A DNA stretch of 64,000 nt from positions 248,001 to 312,000 of the forward strand of contig NZ_PCNZ01000004.1 of NCBI RefSeq assembly GCF_002975175.1, written 5' to 3'. The notes beneath the pieces are model-generated. The model saw only the letters and a program-made list of their open reading frames with translations, was not told where the DNA came from and ran no database searches. Both the position numbers and the translations under genes were made by a program. The first letter of the stretch is position 1; each line of letters begins with the position of its first letter. This DNA is from Bacillus sp. MYb209 (GTDB taxonomy: Bacteria > Bacillota > Bacilli > Bacillales > Bacillaceae_G). Shown piece after piece: positions 9,382-18,994 of the stretch.

Positions 9382-10590
9382 CTATTCTAATTCAATTAAC
9401 CTATATATCTTTTCCATTTCTATTTCATTACCATAATTTTTTTGACTTACATTATTAACAATTTCATTTCTGAATTCAACATCATCAATCATTTTTTTTA
9501 TTCCTTCGACAATTCCCTTTATACCCATTGGACAAATATATCCATCTACCCTGTTCTCCAACTGACTTTTGGCTGTTGAAAAATTAGTTATTAATACTGG
9601 TTTTTTAAGAATTTGCGCTTCCCGAACTGTTACTGCCTTCCCTTCGTATCTAGAAGGTTGTACATAAATATCACATACTTTTATGTACGGGTACGGATTA
9701 ATCTTCTTACCTAGTAAAACAAATTTATCTTGAAGTCCTAGTTTATCTATCAACAATTTAAGTTCCGCTTCTTGAGGCCCATATCCAACTATGTACCACT
9801 CGATATCATACCCTTGATCTAATAGTTTTCTAAGCGCATATATAGCGTTATCAATTCCCTTAGCATGCGAAAGTCTAGCAACAGTAATTAACTTGATTCG
9901 CTCGCTATTTATTGGTATTTCCTGAGTAATATCTCCTTCATTAGATTGTCCGCGAACAAATTCAGAATCTATTATATTTTCTATTACTTGTACCTTTTTA
10001 TTAATATAAGGCAGACTATTCAGGAATGTATCTCTACAACTTTCAGAAACTGCCACGATATCATCCATTTCCCTCCACATTTTACATTCCATTTCTTTGT
10101 TAAGTTGTATGTTCGAATAATCAGTATGAATCCACCCAATTTTTCTTTTCGCTCGAACTTTATCCCCTATAAAATAATGCGGCCATCAAAAACTTATCGC
10201 AACATCGTACTCTTCTCTCAACTTTGGAAGAAATGGAAGAGATATTCTCCATCCATATTGAATGACGAAGTATCCAGGTTCTTTACTATTTACATATCTT
10301 CCATGCATAACACCCATAACTTTTCCTATCATCCTAGTAATTCCAATTGAGAAATGCCCTTCTTGTAATATCTGCTTAATTGATTTTCTAAAAGTAGTAT
10401 ATTGTTGCAATTCTTCTAATAAATTCGGCTCTTTAGGTAGTAAAGAGAAAAATCCTCCTTCATGTTTAAATAACATTAAATCTATATCATACTTACTGTA
10501 ATCAATTGTATTTAATAAACCAATCAAACTTCTTTCTACTCCACCAATTTCCATATCAAAAGATGTAATTAATATTCTTTTCTTTTTCAT
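9382..10590 (-). pseudogene. GT4 glycosyltransferase interrupted by an in-frame TGA
   Basis: Both parts lie in one frame. The N-terminal part (MKKKRILITSFDMEIGGVERSL...) ends ...EEYDVAISF, then a TGA at 10186-10188. The same frame continues WPHYFIGDKV..KIGWIHTDYS and on to a normal C-terminal half with VARLSHAKGIDNAI, VGYGPQEAEL and PSRYEGKAVTVREAQ (the GT-B donor site, EGxxxxxxEA). Full length would be about 402 residues. In relatives a leucine usually stands at the stop position, and TTA to TGA is a single change. The start is taken as ATG 10590 after GAGG; an earlier GTG lies at 10605. A downstream ATG at 10092 could restart only the C-terminal domain. Unlike the two indels in this operon, this lesion is not a homopolymer event. 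Confidence 0.85.
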
Positions 10591-10709
10591 TATAGGATAC
10601 CTCACAAAATCTATTATTGATTTCTCTTCCTCATTTTATATTAGTATTTTGCTGTTACGCTCAACAAATCTCCTTATACATCAGACATATAAAATGAAAA
10701 CAAATTAGA

Positions 10710-11882
10710 TTACCCTATTTCTTCCTTGCGCACAATTCCATATAACGATAGCCACTCGTAAATGTTATCGTTAATATCAAAGCCTAATTTCGATATATTG
10801 TTAATTATGAATTCCCTGTCAGGTCTTTCTTTTAACAAAGCTTTATAAATTTCTTTACACCATATTTCAATTTCTTCATCTAAGTCAACAAATGACATTA
10901 TCCCTAACCCCATATCAGTATTATTAGGTAGCGTATCTGCTACAACACATGGTACACCTGCAGATTGCGCTTCTAAAGTTACAATACCAAACCCCTCAAA
11001 CAAAGAAGGAAAAATAAAAACATCAAAACTCTTCATGAGTCGTGAAATATCCTTCCTAACCCCCAAAAATCTAATGTTTTCAAAAATCCCTAATTGCTTT
11101 GCTTTTAATTCAATAGAAATCCTTAACGGGCCATCTCCTACTAAAATAGCAACAAAATTTGAATCTCGTTTTAAAATTTTCTTTAAAACTTTTAGGATAA
11201 AAATATGATTCTTTGACTCTGAAAAACTTCCTATATGTCCTATTAATTTTGCTGCATTCGGTATATTAAGTTCCCTTCTTACGCTGACACTACTCCCAGC
11301 GTCTATATCAGTAAATTGATTAATATCTATACCGTTTTTAATTAGTTCTATCCTCTCACTATGAAGCATCCTTTCGCCAAATAAAAAACGTGCTGCTTCA
11401 ACGCTGCACGCACAATAATTAGTTCCAGCATATTTAATAATAGATTGCAAAACCTTTAGGATAACTCTTGCTTTTATTCCAGAGTCTTGTGGCCAATTAT
11501 TACTATGCGAATGACAAATTCTCTTTTTTATACCAGCTATTTTTGCCGCTACAGCAACGAAACCACCTTGATAATCCGTATGTGCATGTACAACTTCATA
11601 TTGATTATCCGACATAATTTTTACAAGTTCTTTAACATAGGAAAAAGGTCCTATTTGTCCTAAACTAGGTACCTTATATATTCTCCCACCTAACGCCATT
11701 ATTTCATCTTCATAATCATTTTTCTCATTTCGATGAGATACAAAATCAAACTGAAGCTGCCTCTTATCTATTTTCCTATATATATTCATTAGTAACGTTT
11801 CAGCTCCCCCGCGATTCAGAGCGCTGACAATGTGTAAAACCTTCTTTTTATTTTTAGGTCTAAGCTTAGAATCTATCCCCAT
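10710..11882 (-). CDS. GT4 family glycosyltransferase
   Basis: The 390-residue GT-B fold enzyme has the N-terminal VLHIVSALNRGGAETLLMNIYR typical of EpsF/CapM-like transferases. It has HSHSNNWP in the acceptor domain, IGHIGSFSESKNH at the domain link, and LVGDGPL plus FPSLFEGFGIVTLEAQSAG (the EX7E nucleotide-sugar site) in the C-terminal half. It adds one sugar to the growing lipid-linked repeat unit on the cytoplasmic face; the sugar is not predictable. GGGAGAGG precedes the ATG by 8 nt. It is closely similar in layout to the broken GT4 gene at 13914-15024, so the two probably arose by duplication. Confidence 0.88.
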   Translation of the reverse strand: MGIDSKLRPKNKKKVLHIVSALNRGGAETLLMNIYRKIDKRQLQFDFVSHRNEKNDYEDEIMALGGRIYKVPSLGQIGPFSYVKELVKIMSDNQYEVVHAHTDYQGGFVAVAAKIAGIKKRICHSHSNNWPQDSGIKARVILKVLQSIIKYAGTNYCACSVEAARFLFGERMLHSERIELIKNGIDINQFTDIDAGSSVSVRRELNIPNAAKLIGHIGSFSESKNHIFILKVLKKILKRDSNFVAILVGDGPLRISIELKAKQLGIFENIRFLGVRKDISRLMKSFDVFIFPSLFEGFGIVTLEAQSAGVPCVVADTLPNNTDMGLGIMSFVDLDEEIEIWCKEIYKALLKERPDREFIINNISKLGFDINDNIYEWLSLYGIVRKEEIG

Positions 11883-11917
11883 TTAACAATCCTCTCCCAG
11901 CATTTTGCACTTTATTA

Positions 11918-12979
11918 TCAAAGTAGGTTGCTCTTATAGATAATTCCCAGAGTAATTACATGTTCATATACAAAATAAATAAAATAGCACACTAGAACTG
12001 CATAATAAATTAACTTTTGATCTTTATCTGTAAATGACTTCACAACCCAAGAAATTAATATTAACTGATACAATCCAAAATATATGGAGAATCTAGCAAA
12101 TATCCAATTTTGTGTTGAAATAATCATAAAAACAAGACCTAATATAGACATATTTACAATATAATCACTTTCAGGGAATAACGCCCTCATTCTATCTTTC
12201 CCAAGGTAAGCCAGTATAATTGGCACTATATTCACAGCAACCCTAAGTATATTGGCACCACCTTCATGAAATTCCTTATATTGACCATATTGAGTATTTC
12301 CAATAGCCGAAAATAAAACTTCTGAAAACTGATTAAAGCCTATAACTACACATACTGCTAAAAAAAGAAGCAAATATGTCGTTCCTGACCAGGCTTTTTT
12401 TCTTACAAAAAAGTAGATTGGCATAAGAACTAATGCACTTGCATGAAATGTGGATGCGCATAATACAATTGCCATATATTTTTTCCATTTTCCTTCAAAA
12501 ATATATTTTGTAGCAGCAAAAATAATTGCAGCAGCTAAATATTGCCTGATCCCATTCATTGATGTTAAATACATACCTGACGTAATATAAACATATAAAC
12601 TCAATTCAATTAACCTTGAATATTTATATAGTGTTGCTATAATGAGTACATTTGTTATCAATGCTGTAGTAAAAACCATTACTTGAGGATCATCCGTATA
12701 TTTTTTCAAAACCATTTGAAAAATATTAAAGCCCATGTCTTTGTTAGTTTGAACATACTCCCAATTAAAATCCGTTATTTTATATGCATGCATATAAAAA
12801 TAAGTATCCCCAATATTATTCCGAAGCCCCGATACTAATATAAGGGATAGAGCGGCCATCAAAATTAGAAACTGATTTAGCTTTATCGGTATAAGACTAT
12901 TAGTCACTGGTATAGCAAAATACCTTGCAAAAAATGCGAGTATGAATACTATAGCAAGATTCATCCAAAGTATAGTCAT
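11918..12979 (-). CDS. epsG: EpsG-family membrane protein, likely polysaccharide polymerase
   Basis: The 353-residue, mostly hydrophobic protein has about ten membrane segments and matches the EpsG family. The recognisable stretch is SGLRNNIGDTYFYMHAY near residue 50 (a conserved R..IG.D..Y pattern) and NGIRQYLAAAIIF near residue 145. EpsG/Wzy proteins polymerise repeat units outside the membrane. It lies between a GT2 and a GT4 gene, as in the B. subtilis eps operon. AGAGGAAAT precedes the ATG. The polymerase role is inferred from the family and context. Confidence 0.85.
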   Translation of the reverse strand: MTILWMNLAIVFILAFFARYFAIPVTNSLIPIKLNQFLILMAALSLILVSGLRNNIGDTYFYMHAYKITDFNWEYVQTNKDMGFNIFQMVLKKYTDDPQVMVFTTALITNVLIIATLYKYSRLIELSLYVYITSGMYLTSMNGIRQYLAAAIIFAATKYIFEGKWKKYMAIVLCASTFHASALVLMPIYFFVRKKAWSGTTYLLLFLAVCVVIGFNQFSEVLFSAIGNTQYGQYKEFHEGGANILRVAVNIVPIILAYLGKDRMRALFPESDYIVNMSILGLVFMIISTQNWIFARFSIYFGLYQLILISWVVKSFTDKDQKLIYYAVLVCYFIYFVYEHVITLGIIYKSNLL

Positions 12980-13014
12980 TATTATTTCCTCTCATTTACT
13001 TACTAATTAAATTT

Positions 13015-13917
13015 TTAAATGTTTACTTTCATTTTTGTTTTCATTTTAATGTAACTATAAAGGATAGCCCCAAATGGTAGCGCACACAGTGTTAGTCCTT
13101 TACATGGTGATTCTTGTATAAACTTTCTATTTCTTGCTATAAAACTACTAGATACATAATGTATAGCTTGCCTATACTTAAATAGTCGATTAGTAAATGG
13201 CAATTTCATAAGTTCCTTGCGATAAAAGGCAAAACCTTTTGGATTTTTATGATATTGATTTAGCATATTCATTGATGATCCATCAGCCATGTATTCCACA
13301 TAACAAAGTGCCTCATTCATTAGTAACATCTCATACTGCTGATCTAACATATAATATTTATATGCTAATCCAACATATTTTTCATTTTTAAAAATTGGGT
13401 ATCGATATTTCTTAGTCAATTCTGTGCGATAAACCAATTTTTTATCACCTGTGACACCATGTTTGTTGTAAAGATTAAACAACGTGGAGTATTTAAGGTT
13501 TTCTGGTAACTTTGAGCCAATTATTTGCCCATTTGTATACAAATCCAATCCAATTATCCCACTAACTTCATCATTCCCATATCTACTCCAAAAAGAAAGG
13601 ATTTTTGTTACAGCATCATCTGGCATATAATCATCAGAATCAATACAAACATTTAACTCCGTATCAATCATTTCATATGCTGCATTATGAGCACTATGCA
13701 TACCTTGATTACTTTGCCAATGATACCTAATTGTTATACATTCTTCATCAATCCAGCTATCAACCAATGTTTTTGTGTTATCACTAGATCCATCATCTAT
13801 TATTAACCATACAAAATTCTTACATGTTTGACGTTTTAAACTCTCATAACAATTTGCAAGACAATACGCTCTATTATAGGTAGGGGTGAAAATCGTTAAA
13901 TTCTCCAAATTACTCAC
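13015..13917 (-). CDS. GT2 family glycosyltransferase
   Basis: The 300-residue GT-A enzyme begins LTIFTPTYNRAYCLANCYESL. It has LIIDDGSSDNT near residue 40 and the metal-binding CIDSDDYMPDDAV (DXD type) near residue 92. The C-terminal 70 residues are basic and partly hydrophobic, suggesting membrane contact. The start is a GTG that overlaps the TGA of the preceding GT4 frame by 4 nt (13914-13917), so its translation is probably coupled to that gene. The frameshift upstream ends early in the other frame, so expression of this gene might suffer too. Confidence 0.87.
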   Translation of the reverse strand: MSNLENLTIFTPTYNRAYCLANCYESLKRQTCKNFVWLIIDDGSSDNTKTLVDSWIDEECITIRYHWQSNQGMHSAHNAAYEMIDTELNVCIDSDDYMPDDAVTKILSFWSRYGNDEVSGIIGLDLYTNGQIIGSKLPENLKYSTLFNLYNKHGVTGDKKLVYRTELTKKYRYPIFKNEKYVGLAYKYYMLDQQYEMLLMNEALCYVEYMADGSSMNMLNQYHKNPKGFAFYRKELMKLPFTNRLFKYRQAIHYVSSSFIARNRKFIQESPCKGLTLCALPFGAILYSYIKMKTKMKVNI

Positions 13918-15024
13918 CTCGAAAGTACGGAATAATAGTCTTGAGTTAATTCTGCCGTATGTTTTATATCGTAGCCTTTCTCTAAAAATACTTGAGCTGG
14001 TATTTCCCTCGGAAAATTACTAATTTCTATATTTTTCATTTTTTCTATCCAAGCCATTTTATCTGTTAGACGAACATGTTCAACTAAATTCATCCCTAAA
14101 TCCACTTCTTTCGTAATATTATCCGATATGATACAAGGTAAACCAACCCCTTGTGCTTCTACAAGTGTGACTGGTAATCCCTCATGAATAGATGGGAAAA
14201 CAAACACATCAAATGCTTGAAGTATCTTTTCTATATCACTTCGTACCCCCAGAAACCTTATGTGATTCTCCATGTTCAAATCCCTTGCTTTTTTTTTCAA
14301 TTTCCAAGCGAAGCGGCCCTTCTCCAGCTAATAAAAGTATTGAATTTGGCCGAAATTGAGTTAACTGCGCAAATAAATCTATAAGATAGGTATGATTTTT
14401 TTGATAAGCGAATCTTCCGACATGACCTATAACAAGAGCGTCTTGTTCAATTTGTAATTCCTCTCTTACTTGTTTTCTTATTTCTGGACAGAACAAAAAT
14501 CTATCACAATCAATTCCATTTTTTAAGATTCTAGCTGTATCGGTTTCATCTACAAATAACCATCTGGCAGCAGCATTCGAACATGCTAACAAATGTGTTG
14601 CACATGTGGCTATAGATTTTCCTGCATACCATTTATAGATTTTAGCCGCAGTACCACCTTCACTACTAGTATTATGACTATGCGCAATCCTAACTGGCAC
14701 CCTTGCTTTTTTAGCTGAACGAAGTACAAATCCGCTCATTTTATCCATATGTGAATGAACGATTTTATATTGCGGATGAGAGCTAAAGAAAGTATCTAGC
14801 ACCTTTATATAGCCTCTATGACCAACATCTGTAACATATGGAATTCTATGAGCTTTTCCGCCTAACTTTATTATTTCTTCATCAAATACACCCTCTTTAC
14901 AAGTTAAAAAATCAAATTGTACTTTTGAGCGGTCTATATTACGATACAAATTCATAATTAAAGTTTCGGCTCCGCCTCTATTCATATTTACGACTACATG
15001 TAATACTCTCAATGGAGTGCCCAA
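13914..15024 (-). pseudogene. GT4 glycosyltransferase, frameshifted
   Basis: The N-terminal frame (TTG start at 15024, GGAGG 7 nt upstream) reads VLHVVVNMNRGGAETLIMNLYR... up to LLLAGEGPLRLEIEKK, then drifts into KGFEHGESHKVSGGTK and stops. The neighbouring frame continues correctly as KKARDLNMENHIRFLGVRSDIE and FPSIHEGLPVTLVEAQGVG (EX7E site), ending at 13914. The joint is a run of nine A (T at 14289-14297 on the plus strand); removing one A restores a single protein of about 369 residues. The gene overlaps the upstream GT4 by 16 nt, consistent with a once functional operon. As with the flippase, the lesion is in a homopolymer and could be reversible or an artefact. Confidence 0.87.
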
Positions 15025-16166
15025 TTTAAATCCTCCATTTCATCCATATATGTTGTATAAATTTCTTGTTTCTCTTTCAATACTTCATTAACTGAATATT
15101 TACTTGTAATAATAGTACGTCCACACTGTCCAAACTGAGCTTTTAATTTAGTATTTTTAGAAATAGAATTTATTCTTTCAGACATCGTCTTTATATCATC
15201 ACGATCTATAATCCAACCATTTTTATTACTAATAATTAGCTCCCTATGTCCCCGATTGTCAGTAGCGATAACCGGAAGTCCACAAGCCATAGCTTCCATA
15301 ATATTAACTGGTAAACCTTCCCGGTAACTCGATGCAACAGCTAAGTCACACATCTGCAACAAAGAGGCTATATCATTTCTATAACCAAGAAAGTGAACCA
15401 TATTACTCACGCCTAGTTGAGTCGCTATTTTTTTGCACTCTTCCATTAACGGTCCTTCGCCAGCAAGTAGAAGCTTTGCATGCGGAATTTCATTTTTCAA
15501 CTGCGCCAATGATTGAATTAAGAAGCTTTGGTTTTTGTTCTTATTAAATTCGGCAGCATAAAACATTAAAAAATCTTTTGTCTTATAACCATTTTTAAGC
15601 CTTAATTGCTCTTTTTCACTTTCAGTAGCAGGAACATATCGTTCTATATCTACTCCTACACCATGAACGAGTTTAATATTTTTCACCTGAAACCGATGTC
15701 TTACCGCTAAATTGTAATCTTCTTGATTAATTGTTATGAGACAATCCGTAGTAGTAGCTAAACTTCTTTCAATTGGATAGTATAAAAGCCAATTTTTGAA
15801 TGGTGATCCTTTACAAAAGTGAAATCCATGCGCTGTATATATAACCTTTGTCCCTTCCCTCCGTGCTTTACGAGTAGCTAAACGAGCAATTACTCCTCCC
15901 ATAGGCGTATGACAATGAATGATATGATATTTATTTTGATGAATAATTGATTTTAGTTTTTTATATGCATGAAGGTTTTGTATGCTAAGAGGTGATCTTT
16001 GAATAGGAATATTATATTTTTGAGTTACATATGGAAGATGTATATCCCCATTCGCTGCAACATGTACTTCCCATCCTTGTTCTGAAAACCATTGCAAATA
16101 CGGTAAATGAAAAGCCTTAAAATGATAATCCACAGTTGCACAAAACAGAACTTTTTTAGACACCAT
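15009..16166 (-). CDS. GT4 family glycosyltransferase (EpsD-like)
   Basis: The 385-residue enzyme resembles EpsD. It has KKVLFCATVDYHFKAFHLPYLQWF at the N terminus, IHCHTPMGGVIARLA and VIYTAHGFHFCKG in the acceptor domain, and LLLAGEGPL plus SSYREGLPVNIMEAMACGLPVIA in the nucleotide-sugar domain. It is the first transferase after epsC, the position of epsD in B. subtilis. The start is ATG 16166 or the GTG three codons upstream (16175); neither has a strong ribosome site. It probably adds the second sugar to the undecaprenyl-linked unit, which is inference from position. Confidence 0.87.
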   Translation of the reverse strand: MVSKKVLFCATVDYHFKAFHLPYLQWFSEQGWEVHVAANGDIHLPYVTQKYNIPIQRSPLSIQNLHAYKKLKSIIHQNKYHIIHCHTPMGGVIARLATRKARREGTKVIYTAHGFHFCKGSPFKNWLLYYPIERSLATTTDCLITINQEDYNLAVRHRFQVKNIKLVHGVGVDIERYVPATESEKEQLRLKNGYKTKDFLMFYAAEFNKNKNQSFLIQSLAQLKNEIPHAKLLLAGEGPLMEECKKIATQLGVSNMVHFLGYRNDIASLLQMCDLAVASSYREGLPVNIMEAMACGLPVIATDNRGHRELIISNKNGWIIDRDDIKTMSERINSISKNTKLKAQFGQCGRTIITSKYSVNEVLKEKQEIYTTYMDEMEDLNWALH

Positions 16167-16199
16167 CCCACGCACCCGTCTTATATTAATTTTTTTCTA

Positions 16200-18026
16200 T
16201 TAACCTGATACCGGTATTAATAGTTTTAAAGTTTTACGCTTATTCACTAAGTTTAACAATCGCTTTCTTAATTCTACTTCGTTTAAATCTGTATAATTTG
16301 AAATAAACTCTTCTATTTCTTCTATTCGAACATTCATTTCTTGTCCTACATAAATTCTTGGGTGAACTTGCTTCTCATTCATTTCATCTTCTTTTAGTAA
16401 TTCTTCAAAAAGTTTCTCCCCTGGGCGTATACCAGTAAATTCTATTCCTATTTCATCCACGGAATTTCCGGATAATCGAATGAGATTTTTAGCGAGATCG
16501 ACTATTTTTACTGGTTCTCCCATGTTCAGCACAAAAATCTCCCCACCTTCAGCTAACGCACCAGCTTGCACTACAAGTCTAGATGCCTCTGGAATTGTCA
16601 TAAAATACCTAATCATATCCGGATGAGTAACTGTAACTGGTCCACCGTTTTGAATTTGCTTCTTAAACAAAGGAATAACACTGCCTCTACTTCCTAAGAC
16701 ATTCCCAAATCTTACAGTAACAAACTTTGTATGACTTATTTTATCTTTATGTTGAATTACCATCTCAGCTAATTTCTTTGTTGCTCCCATAACACTCGTC
16801 GGGTTCACCGCTTTATCAGATGAAATCATAACAAACGTTCCTACTCCAGTTGCTCTCGCTGCCTCTGCTACATTCATAGTTCCAATCAAATTATTTTTAA
16901 CAGCCTCTTCAGGATTATTCTCCATTAGTGGTACATGTTTATGTGCAGCTGCATGATATACAACATTCGGAAGATGTTTACTCATAATTAAATGCATCTT
17001 CTTAGCATCTTGTATATCTGCGATTTCAGGAATAAATGTGCCTTTCATCTCTCTATATTTTTCGTTTAATTCCATTTCTATAGAATAAATACTGTTCTCC
17101 CCATGCCCTAGTAAAATCAACTTTTTCGGCTTAAATTTCGCAACTTGTCTACAAATTTCCGAACCAATGGATCCACCTGCACCAGTAACTAAAATGACTT
17201 TGTCAGTTATATAATCTGAAATAATATCCATATTAAGTTCTACAGGATCACGCCCTAATAAATCTTCTACTTGAACATCCCTGAATTCATTCACCGAAAC
17301 TTTACCTGTTACTAAGTCTTCTAACATCGGAAGAATTTGAGTTTTCACCTGTGTTTTCAAACATTCTTTTAAAATAATATTTCGATTCCCTTTGCTTAGT
17401 GAAGGAATTGCTAAAATAACATTTTCAATATTCAGTTTTTTAACAACGTACTCAATTTGATTAATACCGCCAATTACTGGAATCCCCCAAATATCAAGAT
17501 TATGTTTTTTTACATTATCATCAATAAATGCGACTGGCATTAATTCGGCAGTACTATTCTTTAACAACTGCCTTGCAACCATTGTCCCCGCTGAACCAGC
17601 ACCAACAATTAAGGTTCTTTTTTTATCACCCTTTTTTACATAATAAGCATCTCTATACATTCTCCAAATAAAACGTGAACCGCCAATTAATAAAATATGA
17701 ATCATCCAAGTTACAACTAACAACCGAAAATACATTTTTGGCATTATTATTTGTTGCACAACTGCTGTAGTAATGATAGAAAATGTAACAACTTTGCATA
17801 TAATGAGTAATTCTCCTATACTTGCATATTCCCAAGCTTTGTTATACAACTTATACATTAAAGCAAACAAATGATGACTGACTAATAAAGTGATAGAGCT
17901 AATAACTGATGATAAAGTGATAACACTAAAGCTAGCATTTACAAAGAAATAACTAAAAAAAATAGCACTTAACACAATCAGTGAATCCATTAAAAGTAAT
18001 AACGATACCCTCCGCCGATACGTCAT
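16200..18026 (-). CDS. epsC: Membrane-bound nucleotide-sugar 4,6-dehydratase (EpsC/CapD/FlaA1-like)
   Basis: The 608-residue protein has four N-terminal membrane helices (residues about 8-130). A first Rossmann-like domain (LIVGAGSAGTMVARQL near 140) follows, then a catalytic SDR domain with VTGAGGSIGSEICRQ near 280 and SSDKAVNPTSVMGATKKLAE near 395. This is the layout of EpsC/PglF-type UDP-GlcNAc 4,6-dehydratases, which start synthesis of amino-deoxy sugars such as bacillosamine. The start is set at ATG 18026, which has AAAGGAGG 8 nt upstream; an in-frame codon at 18068 lacks such a site. Length is close to B. subtilis EpsC. The leader between epsB and this gene carries an EAR-like RNA and a terminator-like hairpin. 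Confidence 0.92.
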   Translation of the reverse strand: MTYRRRVSLLLLMDSLIVLSAIFFSYFFVNASFSVITLSSVISSITLLVSHHLFALMYKLYNKAWEYASIGELLIICKVVTFSIITTAVVQQIIMPKMYFRLLVVTWMIHILLIGGSRFIWRMYRDAYYVKKGDKKRTLIVGAGSAGTMVARQLLKNSTAELMPVAFIDDNVKKHNLDIWGIPVIGGINQIEYVVKKLNIENVILAIPSLSKGNRNIILKECLKTQVKTQILPMLEDLVTGKVSVNEFRDVQVEDLLGRDPVELNMDIISDYITDKVILVTGAGGSIGSEICRQVAKFKPKKLILLGHGENSIYSIEMELNEKYREMKGTFIPEIADIQDAKKMHLIMSKHLPNVVYHAAAHKHVPLMENNPEEAVKNNLIGTMNVAEAARATGVGTFVMISSDKAVNPTSVMGATKKLAEMVIQHKDKISHTKFVTVRFGNVLGSRGSVIPLFKKQIQNGGPVTVTHPDMIRYFMTIPEASRLVVQAGALAEGGEIFVLNMGEPVKIVDLAKNLIRLSGNSVDEIGIEFTGIRPGEKLFEELLKEDEMNEKQVHPRIYVGQEMNVRIEEIEEFISNYTDLNEVELRKRLLNLVNKRKTLKLLIPVSG

Positions 18027-18075
18027 GTAACTTCCTCCTTTAATCAATTCCATACTTAACTCTTTCAAATTTAAA

Positions 18076-18119
18076 GTTTCTAACTATATTCTCTTTATTA
18101 AAAGCACATAGTTAGAAAC
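18076..18119 (-). terminator. Terminator-like hairpin in the epsC leader
   Basis: GTTTCTAACTAT and ATAGTTAGAAAC form a perfect 12-bp stem (18076-18087 with 18108-18119) around a 20-nt loop. On the minus strand it is followed by a weak T-rich tract. It lies between the EAR-like RNA and epsC, where it could be a target for antitermination. Confidence 0.6.
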
Positions 18120-18129
18120 CTTAATAAAA

Positions 18130-18250
18130 CATGGGCATCTAACCCTCCCTCACATTACACTTTTGATGACCCGCATCTAAGGTTGTTTTCACAACCCACA
18201 GCATAATCGAGTGCCTCCGTTGATCGCGGTAAGGAGACATCACCACATCG
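18130..18250 (-). ncRNA. Candidate EAR (eps-associated) antitermination RNA
   Basis: The gap between the epsB- and epsC-like genes is where B. subtilis carries the EAR element (the epsC RNA motif), which lets polymerase read through terminators in long eps operons. Here the minus strand of this AT-rich operon turns GC-richer and shows nested short helices. GGTTGT-GAAA-ACAACC forms a GNRA-type hairpin (18181-18196). CTCC/GGAG pairs around TTACCGCGATCAAC, GATG-CGGGT-CATC lies at 18165-18177, and GGG...CCC closes the 3' part (18133-18145). Position, length of about 120 nt and structure all fit; I could not align it to the family consensus, so the call rests on context and visible pairing. Confidence 0.7.
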
Positions 18251-18331
18251 TAGTCCTTTAAAAAATTCTTTATAAAGAACATCTTCATATACGAATCTTA
18301 AATTTATTTTTCTAAAGTACATTTATATTAT

Positions 18332-18994
18332 TCATACTTTATCATTCAAAATCGCACCTAACATCCTACTTTTCGTAAAACTTAAAGCCCTTTTCGTTTC
18401 AAGCGCATCTTCGCTCACAGTACGATTATATCGAATTACCAATAGCACCCCTTCACATTTATCAGCCAATACACTTGTATCCGTTACTTCTAGTACAGGA
18501 GAAGAATCAAATAATATGATGTCATATCGTTCCATCACCTTTTGAATTAACATATCCATTGCATCTGAGCTAAGTACTTCAGATGGATTGAATGGTATTG
18601 GACCGCTAGTTAATACATTAAGACTTTCCATCTCTGTTTTTTTTACAGCGCCTTCTAAATTTGTTTTTCCGTTCAATATGTCAGTTAATCCAATTTCATT
18701 TTCTACTCCAAACATTTCATGAATCGTTGGTTTTCGTAAATTTGCATCTATTACCAATACTTTTTCACCTTTTTGCGCTATTGAGACTGCTAAATTAACT
18801 GTAATCGTTGATTTTCCTTCACCATACCTCGGAGAAGTAATAACTATAGTTTTGCTTTTATGAATAGACGAAGATAATTGGAGGTTTGTTCGAAGCGAAC
18901 GGTACTGCTCCGAAATTTTCGATCTTGGAGCTGTATAAGCAATTATACTTTCTCCTTTAACTTTATTTGTTTTTCGTCTATTTTTGTAAGCCAC
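18332..18994 (-). CDS. epsB: Capsular polysaccharide tyrosine kinase, BY-kinase ATPase subunit (EpsB-like)
   Basis: The 220-residue cytoplasmic kinase has Walker A in TSPRYGEGKSTITVNL (near residue 55), Walker A' in VLVIDANLRKPTIHEMF (near 90) and Walker B in DIILFDSSPVLEVTD (near 155). BY-kinases pair with a membrane modulator of the Wzz type, here the gene just upstream, and control chain length and precursor enzymes. Its start overlaps the end of the epsA-like frame by about 50 nt. Unusually, the product ends ...MLGAILNDKV with no C-terminal tyrosine cluster, the usual autophosphorylation tail. The kinase may be truncated or may phosphorylate only other proteins. Confidence 0.88.
   Translation of the reverse strand: MAYKNRRKTNKVKGESIIAYTAPRSKISEQYRSLRTNLQLSSSIHKSKTIVITSPRYGEGKSTITVNLAVSIAQKGEKVLVIDANLRKPTIHEMFGVENEIGLTDILNGKTNLEGAVKKTEMESLNVLTSGPIPFNPSEVLSSDAMDMLIQKVMERYDIILFDSSPVLEVTDTSVLADKCEGVLLVIRYNRTVSEDALETKRALSFTKSRMLGAILNDKV

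Noticed and set aside
9382-10605. A selenocysteine or other recoded TGA in the GT4 gene.
   Set aside because: There is no selenocysteine insertion element after the codon, and GT4 enzymes have leucine there.
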